From assembly GCA_011050615.1 (NCBI GenBank), contig DRFJ01000006.1:1-38606 (forward strand): 38,606 bases of DNA, written 5' to 3'. Below the pieces are notes generated by a model. It did no database searches, was not told where the DNA came from, and saw only the letters and a list, made by a program, of their open reading frames with translations. The first letter of the stretch is position 1, and each line of letters starts with the position of its first letter. Positions 8,297-15,797 of the stretch are shown here, piece by piece. This stretch comes from Bacteroidota bacterium (GTDB lineage: Bacteria; Bacteroidota; Bacteroidia; Bacteroidales; VadinHA17). The position numbers and the translations under genes were made by a program.

Positions 8297-10906
8297 TTAT
8301 TTATATTCTATTTTTACCGGTTCAGCCCCCTTTTCCATTATCACATGAATAAAACCGGAGAGGCTGTATTCCTCAAGTCCGGTGATTCGTCTTTCATAAA
8401 CATCACATTGATAGAAATATACTCCCGGTTTCACTATTGTACCCTTATATGTACCATTCCAGTTGAGCCTTGGTTCCTCAGTCTGGAAAATAAGCATTCC
8501 TCCCCTGTTAAAAAGTTTAAAATCGACCCTTTCAACCAATCCGGTGGTTTTAGCCCTCAGAATATCATTCTTTCCGTCATTGTTCGGGGTAAACACATTG
8601 GGGATTTCATAAAAATTACATGAGTCAACGCAAATAACAACTGAAAGCGGACTTTCATTACCCTCCTCATCAAAAGCCAGGATGGCATAACAACCGGCCA
8701 CTATTTCACCTGGATAATGGGTATATTCGAGAATATTCCTGTTATCAAACGTAATCAGGAGACTCAGGTCAGCATCAAAATCATTTTTATAAAATAATTT
8801 ATAACCGGCAATATCCTCAAAGCAGTCGGGATCATCTATTGACCATGTAACATGGTTATAAAGACTGTCGCAGTTTGTTGTGACATTCAGTGCAGGTGTA
8901 CATGGTGGCTCATTATCGATGGGAGTCACGCATGCTTCCTGTGAAAGGTTAACGAGGTCCTTTGGCAATCCCGTGCTTTGATAGGAGCCTGTTGACCTCA
9001 CGTAGTAGCAATATTCCTGCCCGTTATCCAGTCCGGTATCAGTATATTCCAGGAGGTTGGTGCTGGCAATGGAATCGAACTGGGTAGTATTGGTATTCCA
9101 CCTGAAGATATCATAACGGTAATTCACCCATGGCACATTCCTGTTTATGACGAATCTGACCTTCCTGTCGCCTGGTGCAAGCTCAATAAACACAGAAGAT
9201 GCCACAGCGGGATCACCTATCATAAACCTGTCACCCGGGCTGTCATTATACAATTCTATCTTGTAAATATAGCCCTGGTCCAGAGTATTTAATCCACTGT
9301 CAACATAGGTAGTATCATTAAGGTCAACCGTCTGAATTGAATCTATCGGGGTAAATTCATTCCCTGAATGTCCTTCTGACCTGTAGATAATATATTCATA
9401 GGGACCTGGTGCAGGTATGGTGTCGAGCTTACCAGGTTTGGCCCATGCAATAAAAATTTCTCCGTCTGTTGTACCTGTGCCAGTAACACTTACATTTGTA
9501 ATAAGGGGGACTCCAGTAATGAGAGCTGACGTGATCTCGTTCGATACTTTGCTCTCGGTGCCATTAGGGTAAACTGCAACTATACGGTAGGCATATTCAA
9601 TCCCATTCTTCAATCCTTCACCTTCATTTGTATCGATAAATGAGACCGTAGCGGCTCCACCTGCAAAACCTATTTTTTCGAATCCGGAGCCTGCAGGCAG
9701 TCCGTTCGTACAACTATCAGTCTGAAAATCAGTTGCTCCTTCTCTCCTGTAAATATTATAACCTTCGATATAATCAGATTCGTACAATTCCCAGTTGAGT
9801 CTTATATACTTACCGGCAGGGCTGGCAGAAGTGAGTACCGGAGCCGGTCCCAGCACCTTTATTCTGAAATTATCCAGGTCGAAGAGTTCAAGTTCCTCAT
9901 TATTGTCTTCCGACTTGACGAGCACATCATAAGGCTGTTCCCTGACACTTTCGTGGCAGGGCACCCATGTAAAAAGCCAGGCAGCTGACCCGGGCTGGGA
10001 ACTTAGGCTGTCGAAACTGGCAGGACATTCATTGAAAGTGTATATGCCTGATGTTGAAAACATTGTGATAATATCATTGTCAGGATCATTTGCTGTAACT
10101 TCATATTCCAGGGTATCACCCGCCTCGATGCAAAAATCAGACAATGGACCATTTTCCGGTGGCTTATTATCTGTTTCATACACCTCGATCTGCATGTCCC
10201 TTACCACAATCCCTATTTTAATGCCGTTGCGCCACTCGTTAATCTCCATTGCAACATTGTAGGTACCCAGCTGAGTAGGCGCATCCCAGACAAGGTCACC
10301 TGAAATACTGTCAACATAAAAAGCCCTCGACGCTGGTGGGTAAGTATAATTCTCTATAGGTTTACCATCTTCCCTGGTACAGATGGTAAGGTTATAGGAT
10401 AAGCTGTCTCCGTCAACATCATAGGCACCCGGATTATGTATGAACTTATAGCCCAGGGCAGCCTTGTCATAAGGTGGATTAAGAAGTACCGGGGTACTGT
10501 TAAATCCCATTCCGGGATTTACCATAAGAACGGTAGAAATGGAAAACACAACATTAACCGAATTAGGGATATTATTAATGCCGTAATTCCGGTTAGGGTC
10601 CTGAACTACAATCTTATATATACCAGGACCCGGATAAGTATGCTCAATTTTATATATATTCTTCTGGTAATAATTGGGTAATTGTCCCTTAAAAATTCTT
10701 GCAGCCGTGGAAATGGTACCGTCACCCCAGTCGACATCCAGGAAATCCCTGTCGGCCTGGCTCAGAACATAGGTAAAAGTGGTAATGGTTATCTCATAAG
10801 TCAGGTCTGAAAGCTGAACGTAGGTTATCTCCCCTGCCCTGTTATGGGTGCCATAGGTACTTATAACAAAGGTCAGGAAAATCAATATTGCAAATATACG
10901 CTTCAT
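8297..10906 (-). CDS. T9SS type B sorting domain protein with PKD/fibronectin-like domains
   Basis: A large cell-surface or secreted protein (869 aa). The signal peptide (MKRIFAILIFLTFVISTYG) is followed by THNRAGEITYVQLSDLTYE, an opening shared by many gliding-motility-associated proteins. A PKD-like segment follows (VDWGDGTIS, HTYPGPGIYKI). Several fibronectin type III-like units cover about 365-690 (such as YIEGYNIYRREG and NGIEYAYRIVAVYPNG). The last 90 residues are the gliding-motility-associated type B C-terminal domain: IPNVFTPNNDGKNDIL, FNRGGMLIF, WNGTYKG, PGVYFYQCDVY. That domain marks export by the type IX secretion system, whose machinery is not in this window. No catalytic domain is evident; an adhesin or structural role is inferred. 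It lies 29 nt downstream of the DUF6702 gene. Confidence 0.9.
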   Translation of the reverse strand: MKRIFAILIFLTFVISTYGTHNRAGEITYVQLSDLTYEITITTFTYVLSQADRDFLDVDWGDGTISTAARIFKGQLPNYYQKNIYKIEHTYPGPGIYKIVVQDPNRNYGINNIPNSVNVVFSISTVLMVNPGMGFNSTPVLLNPPYDKAALGYKFIHNPGAYDVDGDSLSYNLTICTREDGKPIENYTYPPASRAFYVDSISGDLVWDAPTQLGTYNVAMEINEWRNGIKIGIVVRDMQIEVYETDNKPPENGPLSDFCIEAGDTLEYEVTANDPDNDIITMFSTSGIYTFNECPASFDSLSSQPGSAAWLFTWVPCHESVREQPYDVLVKSEDNNEELELFDLDNFRIKVLGPAPVLTSASPAGKYIRLNWELYESDYIEGYNIYRREGATDFQTDSCTNGLPAGSGFEKIGFAGGAATVSFIDTNEGEGLKNGIEYAYRIVAVYPNGTESKVSNEITSALITGVPLITNVSVTGTGTTDGEIFIAWAKPGKLDTIPAPGPYEYIIYRSEGHSGNEFTPIDSIQTVDLNDTTYVDSGLNTLDQGYIYKIELYNDSPGDRFMIGDPAVASSVFIELAPGDRKVRFVINRNVPWVNYRYDIFRWNTNTTQFDSIASTNLLEYTDTGLDNGQEYCYYVRSTGSYQSTGLPKDLVNLSQEACVTPIDNEPPCTPALNVTTNCDSLYNHVTWSIDDPDCFEDIAGYKLFYKNDFDADLSLLITFDNRNILEYTHYPGEIVAGCYAILAFDEEGNESPLSVVICVDSCNFYEIPNVFTPNNDGKNDILRAKTTGLVERVDFKLFNRGGMLIFQTEEPRLNWNGTYKGTIVKPGVYFYQCDVYERRITGLEEYSLSGFIHVIMEKGAEPVKIEYK

Positions 10907-10935
10907 TTATATTACATTAGGGTAAGTAATACTTT

Positions 10936-11418
10936 TCACTCCAGGCTTATCTTTTCATTTAAATAATCAACCGTAAAACGAAAAGCCCGTTCATTGGTTT
11001 CATCCTTATAAATAAACAGGTTTACCTGGTCCATATAAATACCCGTTAAAATTGTATTGCTAATCTCAATGTTGTTTGTTTCTCCACCCGATTCAAGAAA
11101 AAGTCGCATAATAGTTTCAATCTCCAGTTTCTCTGTTTCCAAAAGACTGGCACTGAATTGTTTGCCGTTAATTTTTATTTTAAGCTTTTCGTTGATATAA
11201 TCTTCATATATATCATCCGGACCAGTATAGATACGATCGTCAATATGTTCCCCGGGCAGTTGATAGAGGCTCCGGAGATCAAGCAGGAGGTCATCACTGT
11301 ACATCCTTACCGTGATCCTGTATCCTTCATCCTGTGGAATATATTCCATGCTCGACATCGAAACATGTACAGGATGTGGCAGCAATAAAGATAGATATAT
11401 TATTAAAAATTTAATCAT
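10936..11418 (-). CDS. DUF6702 family exported protein
   Basis: A 160-aa protein with an N-terminal hydrophobic signal (MIKFLIIYLSLLLPHPVHVS). The HPVHVS motif at the mature start, followed by YRITVRMYSDDLLLDL and the later LKIKINGK, matches the Bacteroidota family DUF6702 as I remember it; that family has no known function. The likely location is the periplasm or outer membrane. It lies between pyk (64 nt upstream) and the T9SS substrate gene (29 nt downstream), all on the minus strand, so it may be cotranscribed with one or both. A small inverted repeat in its leader could affect initiation and is listed separately. Confidence 0.75.
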   Translation of the reverse strand: MIKFLIIYLSLLLPHPVHVSMSSMEYIPQDEGYRITVRMYSDDLLLDLRSLYQLPGEHIDDRIYTGPDDIYEDYINEKLKIKINGKQFSASLLETEKLEIETIMRLFLESGGETNNIEISNTILTGIYMDQVNLFIYKDETNERAFRFTVDYLNEKISLE

Positions 11419-11423
11419 TGTTC

Positions 11424-11440
11424 AGGAGGAATTACCTCCT
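11424..11440 (-). promoter_or_regulatory. Shine-Dalgarno-like inverted repeat upstream of the DUF6702 gene
   Basis: On the minus strand AGGAGG (11440-11435), TAATT and CCTCCT (11429-11424) form a perfect 6-bp stem with a 5-nt loop. AGGAGG is an ideal ribosome-binding motif but would be paired with CCTCCT, which itself lies only 5 nt from the ATG at 11418. The hairpin could hide the ribosome site or act as a weak mRNA structure. Bacteroidota often initiate without strong SD pairing, so function is uncertain. Confidence 0.35.
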
Positions 11441-11482
11441 TTGGTGATATCAAAAATCAGACCAATATAAAGTGTTAATTAA

Positions 11483-12904
11483 TTAACTTACCCTTTCCTT
11501 CAGGTACTCAACAGACCCCACTTCTATATATGATGATCCTGCCCCCCTGTTGAAGTTACCTGCAAGCACTACAAGTATGTCATCATCTTTCAATTCATGA
11601 TTTTTAAGCAGGTTCTCCAGTGCTATTTTAAGAAATATTTCCGAAGACTTATGTTTTTCCTGCAAACCGGGATATACCCCGTAAGAAAGGGCAAGCTCCC
11701 TCATGGTTCTGGCGGAGTAACACTGTGCCATAATATGGTTAATTCCACGGTAAGCCGACATATTCCTTATGGTTCGTCCACGGACTGTATCTGATATGAT
11801 GCATTTTGCCCCCACTCTGGAAGCTGTCTTCACGGCCACTTTTGCAAGGTAGGCCGACACTTCTCCGGTAAGTAATCCTGCTGGCAGATCAAGAAATTTT
11901 TCCTTGTTCTTCTCTACTTCCTTGGCCACCCTGGTCATTGTTTCAACCGATTCAACAGGATATTTCCCATAGGCTGTCTCCCCGCTGAGCATAATAGCAT
12001 CAGTCTGCCAGTAAATAGCATTTGCAATATCACTTATCTCTGCGCGTGTGGGCCTGGGGTTTTCAATCATTGAATGTAGCATCTGTGTTGCGACGATAAC
12101 AGGTTTACGGCTCTTAATGCATTTATCAATGATTTTTCGTTGTATGCCGGGTATTTTTTCATAAGGTATTTCAATTGCCAGATCGCCCCTTGCTACCATT
12201 ATACCGTATGAATTTTCAAGTATTTCGTTAATATTATCAACCCCTTCCTGGTTTTCAATCTTGGAAATGATCTTTATCTGGCTGTTTTTTTCATCCAGTA
12301 ATTTCTGAACATCCTGAACGTCGCTGGCCGATCTCACAAAAGAATGAGCTATAAAATCTATATCGTTCTCAATGGCAAAATCAATGTACCTCTTATCCTT
12401 TTCACTTATTGATGGCAGGTTAAGTTTTACCTTTGGTACATTCACGCTTTTCCTTGCCCCCAGGGGAGCATCATTCAGTACTTTGCATTTAAGTGTGTTG
12501 CCATCTTTACCTGTTGCTACCAGCTCCAGCATGCCATCATCAATAAGTATATGAGATCCTACCGGCACATCCCTTGCAAAATCAGGGTATGTTACTGCAA
12601 TCACCGACTGGTTGGTCCTGGTATCCGGTTCACCGGTCACTGTAACAGTTTCTCCCTTCCTGAAGAATAAGGCTCCCTCAGATATGGTTGTTCTGATCTC
12701 GGGACCTTTGGTATCGAGTAAAAAAGCAATCTTATCCGACACTTTTCTGACATTTTCCATAACCCTCCTTGTCCCTTCTATATCCTGGTGGGCCGTATTT
12801 ATGCGTACCACATCCATCCCTGCCTTATACAATTTCATTATAAATTCAGGTTCGGCTCTTTTATCAGAGATAGTAGCAACTATTTTAGTCCTTTTCCAGT
12901 TCAT
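11483..12904 (-). CDS. pyk: Pyruvate kinase
   Basis: Converts phosphoenolpyruvate and ADP to pyruvate and ATP, the last step of glycolysis. Family hallmarks in order are TKIVATISDKR near the N-terminus, DVVRINTAHQ, LLDTKGPEIRTT, the B-domain segment, the catalytic region KIISKIENQEG, IMVARGDLAIEIP (metal-binding acidic residues) and IMLSGETAYGKYPVES. The C-terminal allosteric-type domain is present, ending SSYIEVGSVEYLKERVS. The length of 473 aa is normal. RINTAH replaces the more common RLNFSH, as in other Bacteroidota as far as I recall. The start codon overlaps the aroQ stop (ATGA), so translation is probably coupled. The stop codon lies inside a perfect 14-bp palindrome (11474-11487, GTTAATTAATTAAC). 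Confidence 0.96.
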   Translation of the reverse strand: MNWKRTKIVATISDKRAEPEFIMKLYKAGMDVVRINTAHQDIEGTRRVMENVRKVSDKIAFLLDTKGPEIRTTISEGALFFRKGETVTVTGEPDTRTNQSVIAVTYPDFARDVPVGSHILIDDGMLELVATGKDGNTLKCKVLNDAPLGARKSVNVPKVKLNLPSISEKDKRYIDFAIENDIDFIAHSFVRSASDVQDVQKLLDEKNSQIKIISKIENQEGVDNINEILENSYGIMVARGDLAIEIPYEKIPGIQRKIIDKCIKSRKPVIVATQMLHSMIENPRPTRAEISDIANAIYWQTDAIMLSGETAYGKYPVESVETMTRVAKEVEKNKEKFLDLPAGLLTGEVSAYLAKVAVKTASRVGAKCIISDTVRGRTIRNMSAYRGINHIMAQCYSARTMRELALSYGVYPGLQEKHKSSEIFLKIALENLLKNHELKDDDILVVLAGNFNRGAGSSYIEVGSVEYLKERVS

Positions 12905-13335
12905 CTGTTATCATTTAATATATTCATCAGTGCTTCGGCAGCCAACCTGTAACCGTCAAGACCAAAGCCGAAAAGGCTCCCCCTGCAGTGTGGGGCAATT
13001 AGTGATTTATGCCTGTATTCCTCTCTTCCAAGTATATTGCTTATATGAACTTCAATTACCGGAACAGGACAGGCAGCAACAGCATCGGCAACAGAAACTG
13101 AAGTATGTGTATATCCTGCTGCATTCAGGATAATTCCTTCTCCTTTCACTGAAGCTTCCTGTATGGCATTTATTATTTCACCCTCTGCATTTGACTGAAA
13201 ATACATGAAATCCACCTCCGGGAAGGCTCTCTTTAACTTCAGAAGATAATCCTCAAATCTTATATTGCCATATATTTCATTCTCCCTGTTTCCCAGCAAA
13301 TTAAGATTTGGGCCGTTTACTATTGTAATTATCAT
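12901..13335 (-). CDS. aroQ: Type II 3-dehydroquinate dehydratase
   Basis: Dehydrates 3-dehydroquinate to 3-dehydroshikimate in the shikimate pathway (aromatic amino acids, folate, quinones). The start ATG at 13335 gives 144 aa beginning MIITIVNGPNLNLLGNREN, exactly where the family starts. A longer in-frame extension to 13446 is rejected because a promoter -7 box lies inside it. Catalytic residues by family alignment are R17, Y22 (NEIYGNI), N71 and H77 (LNAAGYTHTSV), H97 (IEVHISNI) and R104 (GREEYRHKS). It overlaps pyk by 4 nt and is divergent from xerD. Type II enzymes form dodecamers and use a different mechanism from type I AroD. Confidence 0.95.
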   Translation of the reverse strand: MIITIVNGPNLNLLGNRENEIYGNIRFEDYLLKLKRAFPEVDFMYFQSNAEGEIINAIQEASVKGEGIILNAAGYTHTSVSVADAVAACPVPVIEVHISNILGREEYRHKSLIAPHCRGSLFGFGLDGYRLAAEALMNILNDNR

Positions 13336-13358
13336 GATCGCTTTGTGGTTATCAGAAA

Positions 13359-13366
13359 CAAAGATA
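13359..13366 (-). promoter_or_regulatory. Predicted -7 promoter element of aroQ-pyk
   Basis: The minus strand reads TATCTTTG (TAnnTTTG). Transcription would begin near 13352 and leave a leader of about 17 nt before ATG 13335. No convincing -33 TTTG sits at the usual distance, so this rests on the -7 box and its position. Confidence 0.45.
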
Positions 13367-13484
13367 ACAAATTTGATATTAGGGGCTATCTCAAAAGCTG
13401 CTATTATAAAATAAACTGAAAGATATCCGGCACAACAACGACCCATGGAGGTATTCTTGTAACAACCTCAACAATTAAGCGTTA

Positions 13485-13516
13485 TTTTGAACTTATGATA
13501 CTTAGTAATACTTTTG
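13485..13516 (+). promoter_or_regulatory. Predicted promoter of xerD
   Basis: TTTTG (13485-13489), 19 nt, then TACTTTTG (13509-13516) is a full match to the Bacteroidota -33/-7 consensus. The expected transcription start near 13523 lies 12 nt before ATG 13535. It also rules out the TTG at 13514 as the start codon. Confidence 0.65.
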
Positions 13517-13534
13517 GATAGTAAAACATATCTG

Positions 13535-14479
13535 ATGAGAGAAAACTGGACAGATTGCATAGGGGAATTCAAGAATTACCTGAAGATTGAACGGTCACTT
13601 TCGGAAAACAGCATCCTTGCCTATTTGCGTGATATTGCTAAACTGCGCATTTACTGTGAAGGGCAGCCTACTGCCCTTATGCCACAGGATGTTACTTTCA
13701 GTCACCTGTCAGATTTTATAAAATGGCTTGACATAAAAAACTCAAGGACACAGTCAAGAATTCTGTCAGGAATAAGGGCTTTTTTCAGGTACATGACAAT
13801 CGAAGGCAAAATAAGTGAGAACCCGGCTTCCCTTATGGAATCACCCCGGGCCGGAACCAGGCTGCCGGATGTACTTTCTGTAGAAGAGATTGACAGCATA
13901 ATATCGGCTATTGACCTCAGTAAACCTGAGGGACAGAGAAATAAAGCAATAATTGAAACCCTGTATGGATGTGGTCTGAGGGTATCTGAACTCATTAACC
14001 TGAGATTAACTGATATACATTTTAAGGAAGAATACATAACAGTTACCGGCAAAGGGGATAAACAGAGGCTGGTTCCTCTTAACCCAAACACAATAAAGCA
14101 GATCGGGTTTTATTTACAGGACAGGAACAGGTTAAAAACAATAGCGGATCAGAATATTCTTTTTCTAAACCGGCGCGGGAAAAAACTAAGCCGTATTATG
14201 ATATATACAATAGTACGTGAATTATGTGACACGGCTGGCATCAAAAAAAAGGTCAGCCCACACACTTTCAGACATTCATTTGCCACCCACCTGGTACAGG
14301 CCGGCGCTGACCTCAGGGCAGTGCAGGAGATGCTGGGCCATGAATCCATTTTAACCACAGAAGTTTATACGCATATCGATCGTATATTCCTAAAGGAAAC
14401 CATAGAACTGTATCATCCCAGGGCAGGAAGGCGAGAGATGATAGATGGGAGGCGAGAGATAAAAAACGAAAGATTTTGA
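13535..14479 (+). CDS. xerD: Tyrosine recombinase XerC/XerD family
   Basis: A site-specific recombinase of the kind that resolves chromosome dimers at dif with FtsK. Counting from ATG 13535 (314 aa), the N-terminal SAM-like DNA-binding domain covers about 8-95 (FKNYLKIERSLSENSILAYL). The catalytic domain has all active-site residues: R149 (YGCGLRVSEL), K173 (TGKGDKQRLVPL), H243 and R246 (SPHTFRHSFATHL), H269 (LGHESILTTEVYTHI) and nucleophile Y278. A highly charged C-terminal tail contains a small duplication (GRREMID/GRREIKN). XerD is more likely than XerC, but they cannot be separated here. The conserved sequence and the housekeeping neighbours (aroQ, pyk) argue against a phage or integron integrase. 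Confidence 0.93.
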   Translation: MRENWTDCIGEFKNYLKIERSLSENSILAYLRDIAKLRIYCEGQPTALMPQDVTFSHLSDFIKWLDIKNSRTQSRILSGIRAFFRYMTIEGKISENPASLMESPRAGTRLPDVLSVEEIDSIISAIDLSKPEGQRNKAIIETLYGCGLRVSELINLRLTDIHFKEEYITVTGKGDKQRLVPLNPNTIKQIGFYLQDRNRLKTIADQNILFLNRRGKKLSRIMIYTIVRELCDTAGIKKKVSPHTFRHSFATHLVQAGADLRAVQEMLGHESILTTEVYTHIDRIFLKETIELYHPRAGRREMIDGRREIKNERF

Positions 14480-14537
14480 ATGAGATTTGAACAATTTACT
14501 CTCTTTTTGACTTATAGGATATTGAAGGGTAAAATAA

Positions 14538-15794
14538 ATGGATTACGCAAGGGAATTTCTTAACGAGTTGTATTTCATCACAACGGAGATGGCTCCATAT
14601 TTACTGCTAGGCTTCTTCTTTGCAGGTGTATTATACCTGCTTTTCCCAAAGAAGAAAGTAAGGCAGTATATGGGTCGAAACAGGACAGGGGCTGTCGTTA
14701 ATGCCTCCATACTTGGCATACCCCTGCCCCTGTGCAGCTGTGGAGTTATACCAACCGGTCTGTCATTTTACAGGAACGGTGCTTCAAGGGGTTCAACAGT
14801 ATCATTCCTTATTTCAACTCCGCAAACCGGGATTGATTCAATACTGGTAACCTATTCCATGCTCGGGCTTCCCTTTGCTTTAATAAGACCCTTTATTGCT
14901 CTGTTCACGGGAATATCAGGTGGATTGCTTACCAACAGGCTTACCAAAAGGGAAAAAGAAAAAGAAATATCGGTAACCGACAATAACAATACCCTCCCAT
15001 CAGGCTTTTTCCCAAAGATAAAGGCTATGTTCAGATATGCCTTTGTCGAATTCCTCCAGGATATAATGGGTTGGCTTATTATAGGATTATTAATCGCAGC
15101 CTTAATTGCCGTGTTTGTCCCGGATGATTTTTTTGCCGGCCGTACAGGCAATGATATACTTGAAATGTTCATAATACTGATTGCTGCCGTCCCTGTATAT
15201 ATTTGTGCCACCGCCTCCGTTCCGATAGCCGCTGTCTTGATGTTAAAAGGGCTGAGTCCCGGGGCAGCGCTGGTTCTGCTGATGGCAGGTCCGGCAACAA
15301 ATGCCGCAACAATAACAATGATAGGCAAAGTGATGGGAAGAAAGAGCCTGCTGGCTTATCTTGTATCAATTATCTCGGGTGCCCTGGTATTTGGCTTTCT
15401 GATAAATACCTTTATGCCAGAGAGGTGGTTTGCCCTCCCTCAGCATATGATGATCCGTAACCATGAGATGCTGCCGGGATGGCTGAGCACCGGGTCAGCA
15501 GTAATACTTGTTTTATTAATAATCAATGGCTATATGAAAAGATTTTTCGGGAATACAAAGGATAAGACAACAGACAGTTCACCGGTTTCCGGGACAAATA
15601 TTATAACAATGAAGGTGAGTGGAATGACATGCAACCATTGCAAGTCGAGCGTTGAAAATGCAACATCTTCAGTTGAAGGTGTTGAATCAGCTGTGGCCGA
15701 CCTGGCTAAAGGAAGCCTTGCCATCAGTGGCAAAGATATTGATATTGAAAAGATCCGGTCTAATATCCGCGCCGCAGGTTATGAAACGAATTAA
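14538..15794 (+). CDS. SO_0444-type metal efflux permease with C-terminal HMA domain
   Basis: An inner-membrane permease of 418 aa with about eight hydrophobic segments in two halves. The first half carries ILGIPLPLCSCGVIPTGLSF, the cysteine signature of the SO_0444/ArsP-like permease superfamily; the second carries LLMAGPATNAATITMIGKV. After about residue 350 a short linker leads to a heavy-metal-associated domain (MKVSGMTCNHCKSSVENA, ending AAGYETN) with the CxxC metal site, as in copper chaperones and P1B ATPases. SO_0444-family members are linked to Cu/Zn efflux; the fused HMA domain would deliver or sense the ion. The specific metal is inferred, and arsenic or organoarsenical export remains possible. 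It lies 58 nt downstream of xerD and ends 3 nt from the convergent DPP IV gene. No metalloregulator is adjacent. Confidence 0.85.
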   Translation: MDYAREFLNELYFITTEMAPYLLLGFFFAGVLYLLFPKKKVRQYMGRNRTGAVVNASILGIPLPLCSCGVIPTGLSFYRNGASRGSTVSFLISTPQTGIDSILVTYSMLGLPFALIRPFIALFTGISGGLLTNRLTKREKEKEISVTDNNNTLPSGFFPKIKAMFRYAFVEFLQDIMGWLIIGLLIAALIAVFVPDDFFAGRTGNDILEMFIILIAAVPVYICATASVPIAAVLMLKGLSPGAALVLLMAGPATNAATITMIGKVMGRKSLLAYLVSIISGALVFGFLINTFMPERWFALPQHMMIRNHEMLPGWLSTGSAVILVLLIINGYMKRFFGNTKDKTTDSSPVSGTNIITMKVSGMTCNHCKSSVENATSSVEGVESAVADLAKGSLAISGKDIDIEKIRSNIRAAGYETN

Positions 15795-15797
15795 TAT

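Noticed and set aside
11474-11487. Palindrome GTTAATTAATTAAC as an operator
   Set aside because: It overlaps the pyk stop codon in AT-rich sequence and there is no second copy or regulator to support it.
12901-13446. Longer AroQ with a 37-residue N-terminal extension
   Set aside because: The family begins at MIITIVNGPNLNLLG; the extension has no family counterpart and contains the predicted -7 promoter box.
13535-14479. Phage or genomic-island integrase next to a tRNA
   Set aside because: The recombinase has XerC/XerD character, housekeeping neighbours and its own promoter, and is 24 kb from the tRNA. I saw no repeat of the tRNA 3' end that would mark an att site.
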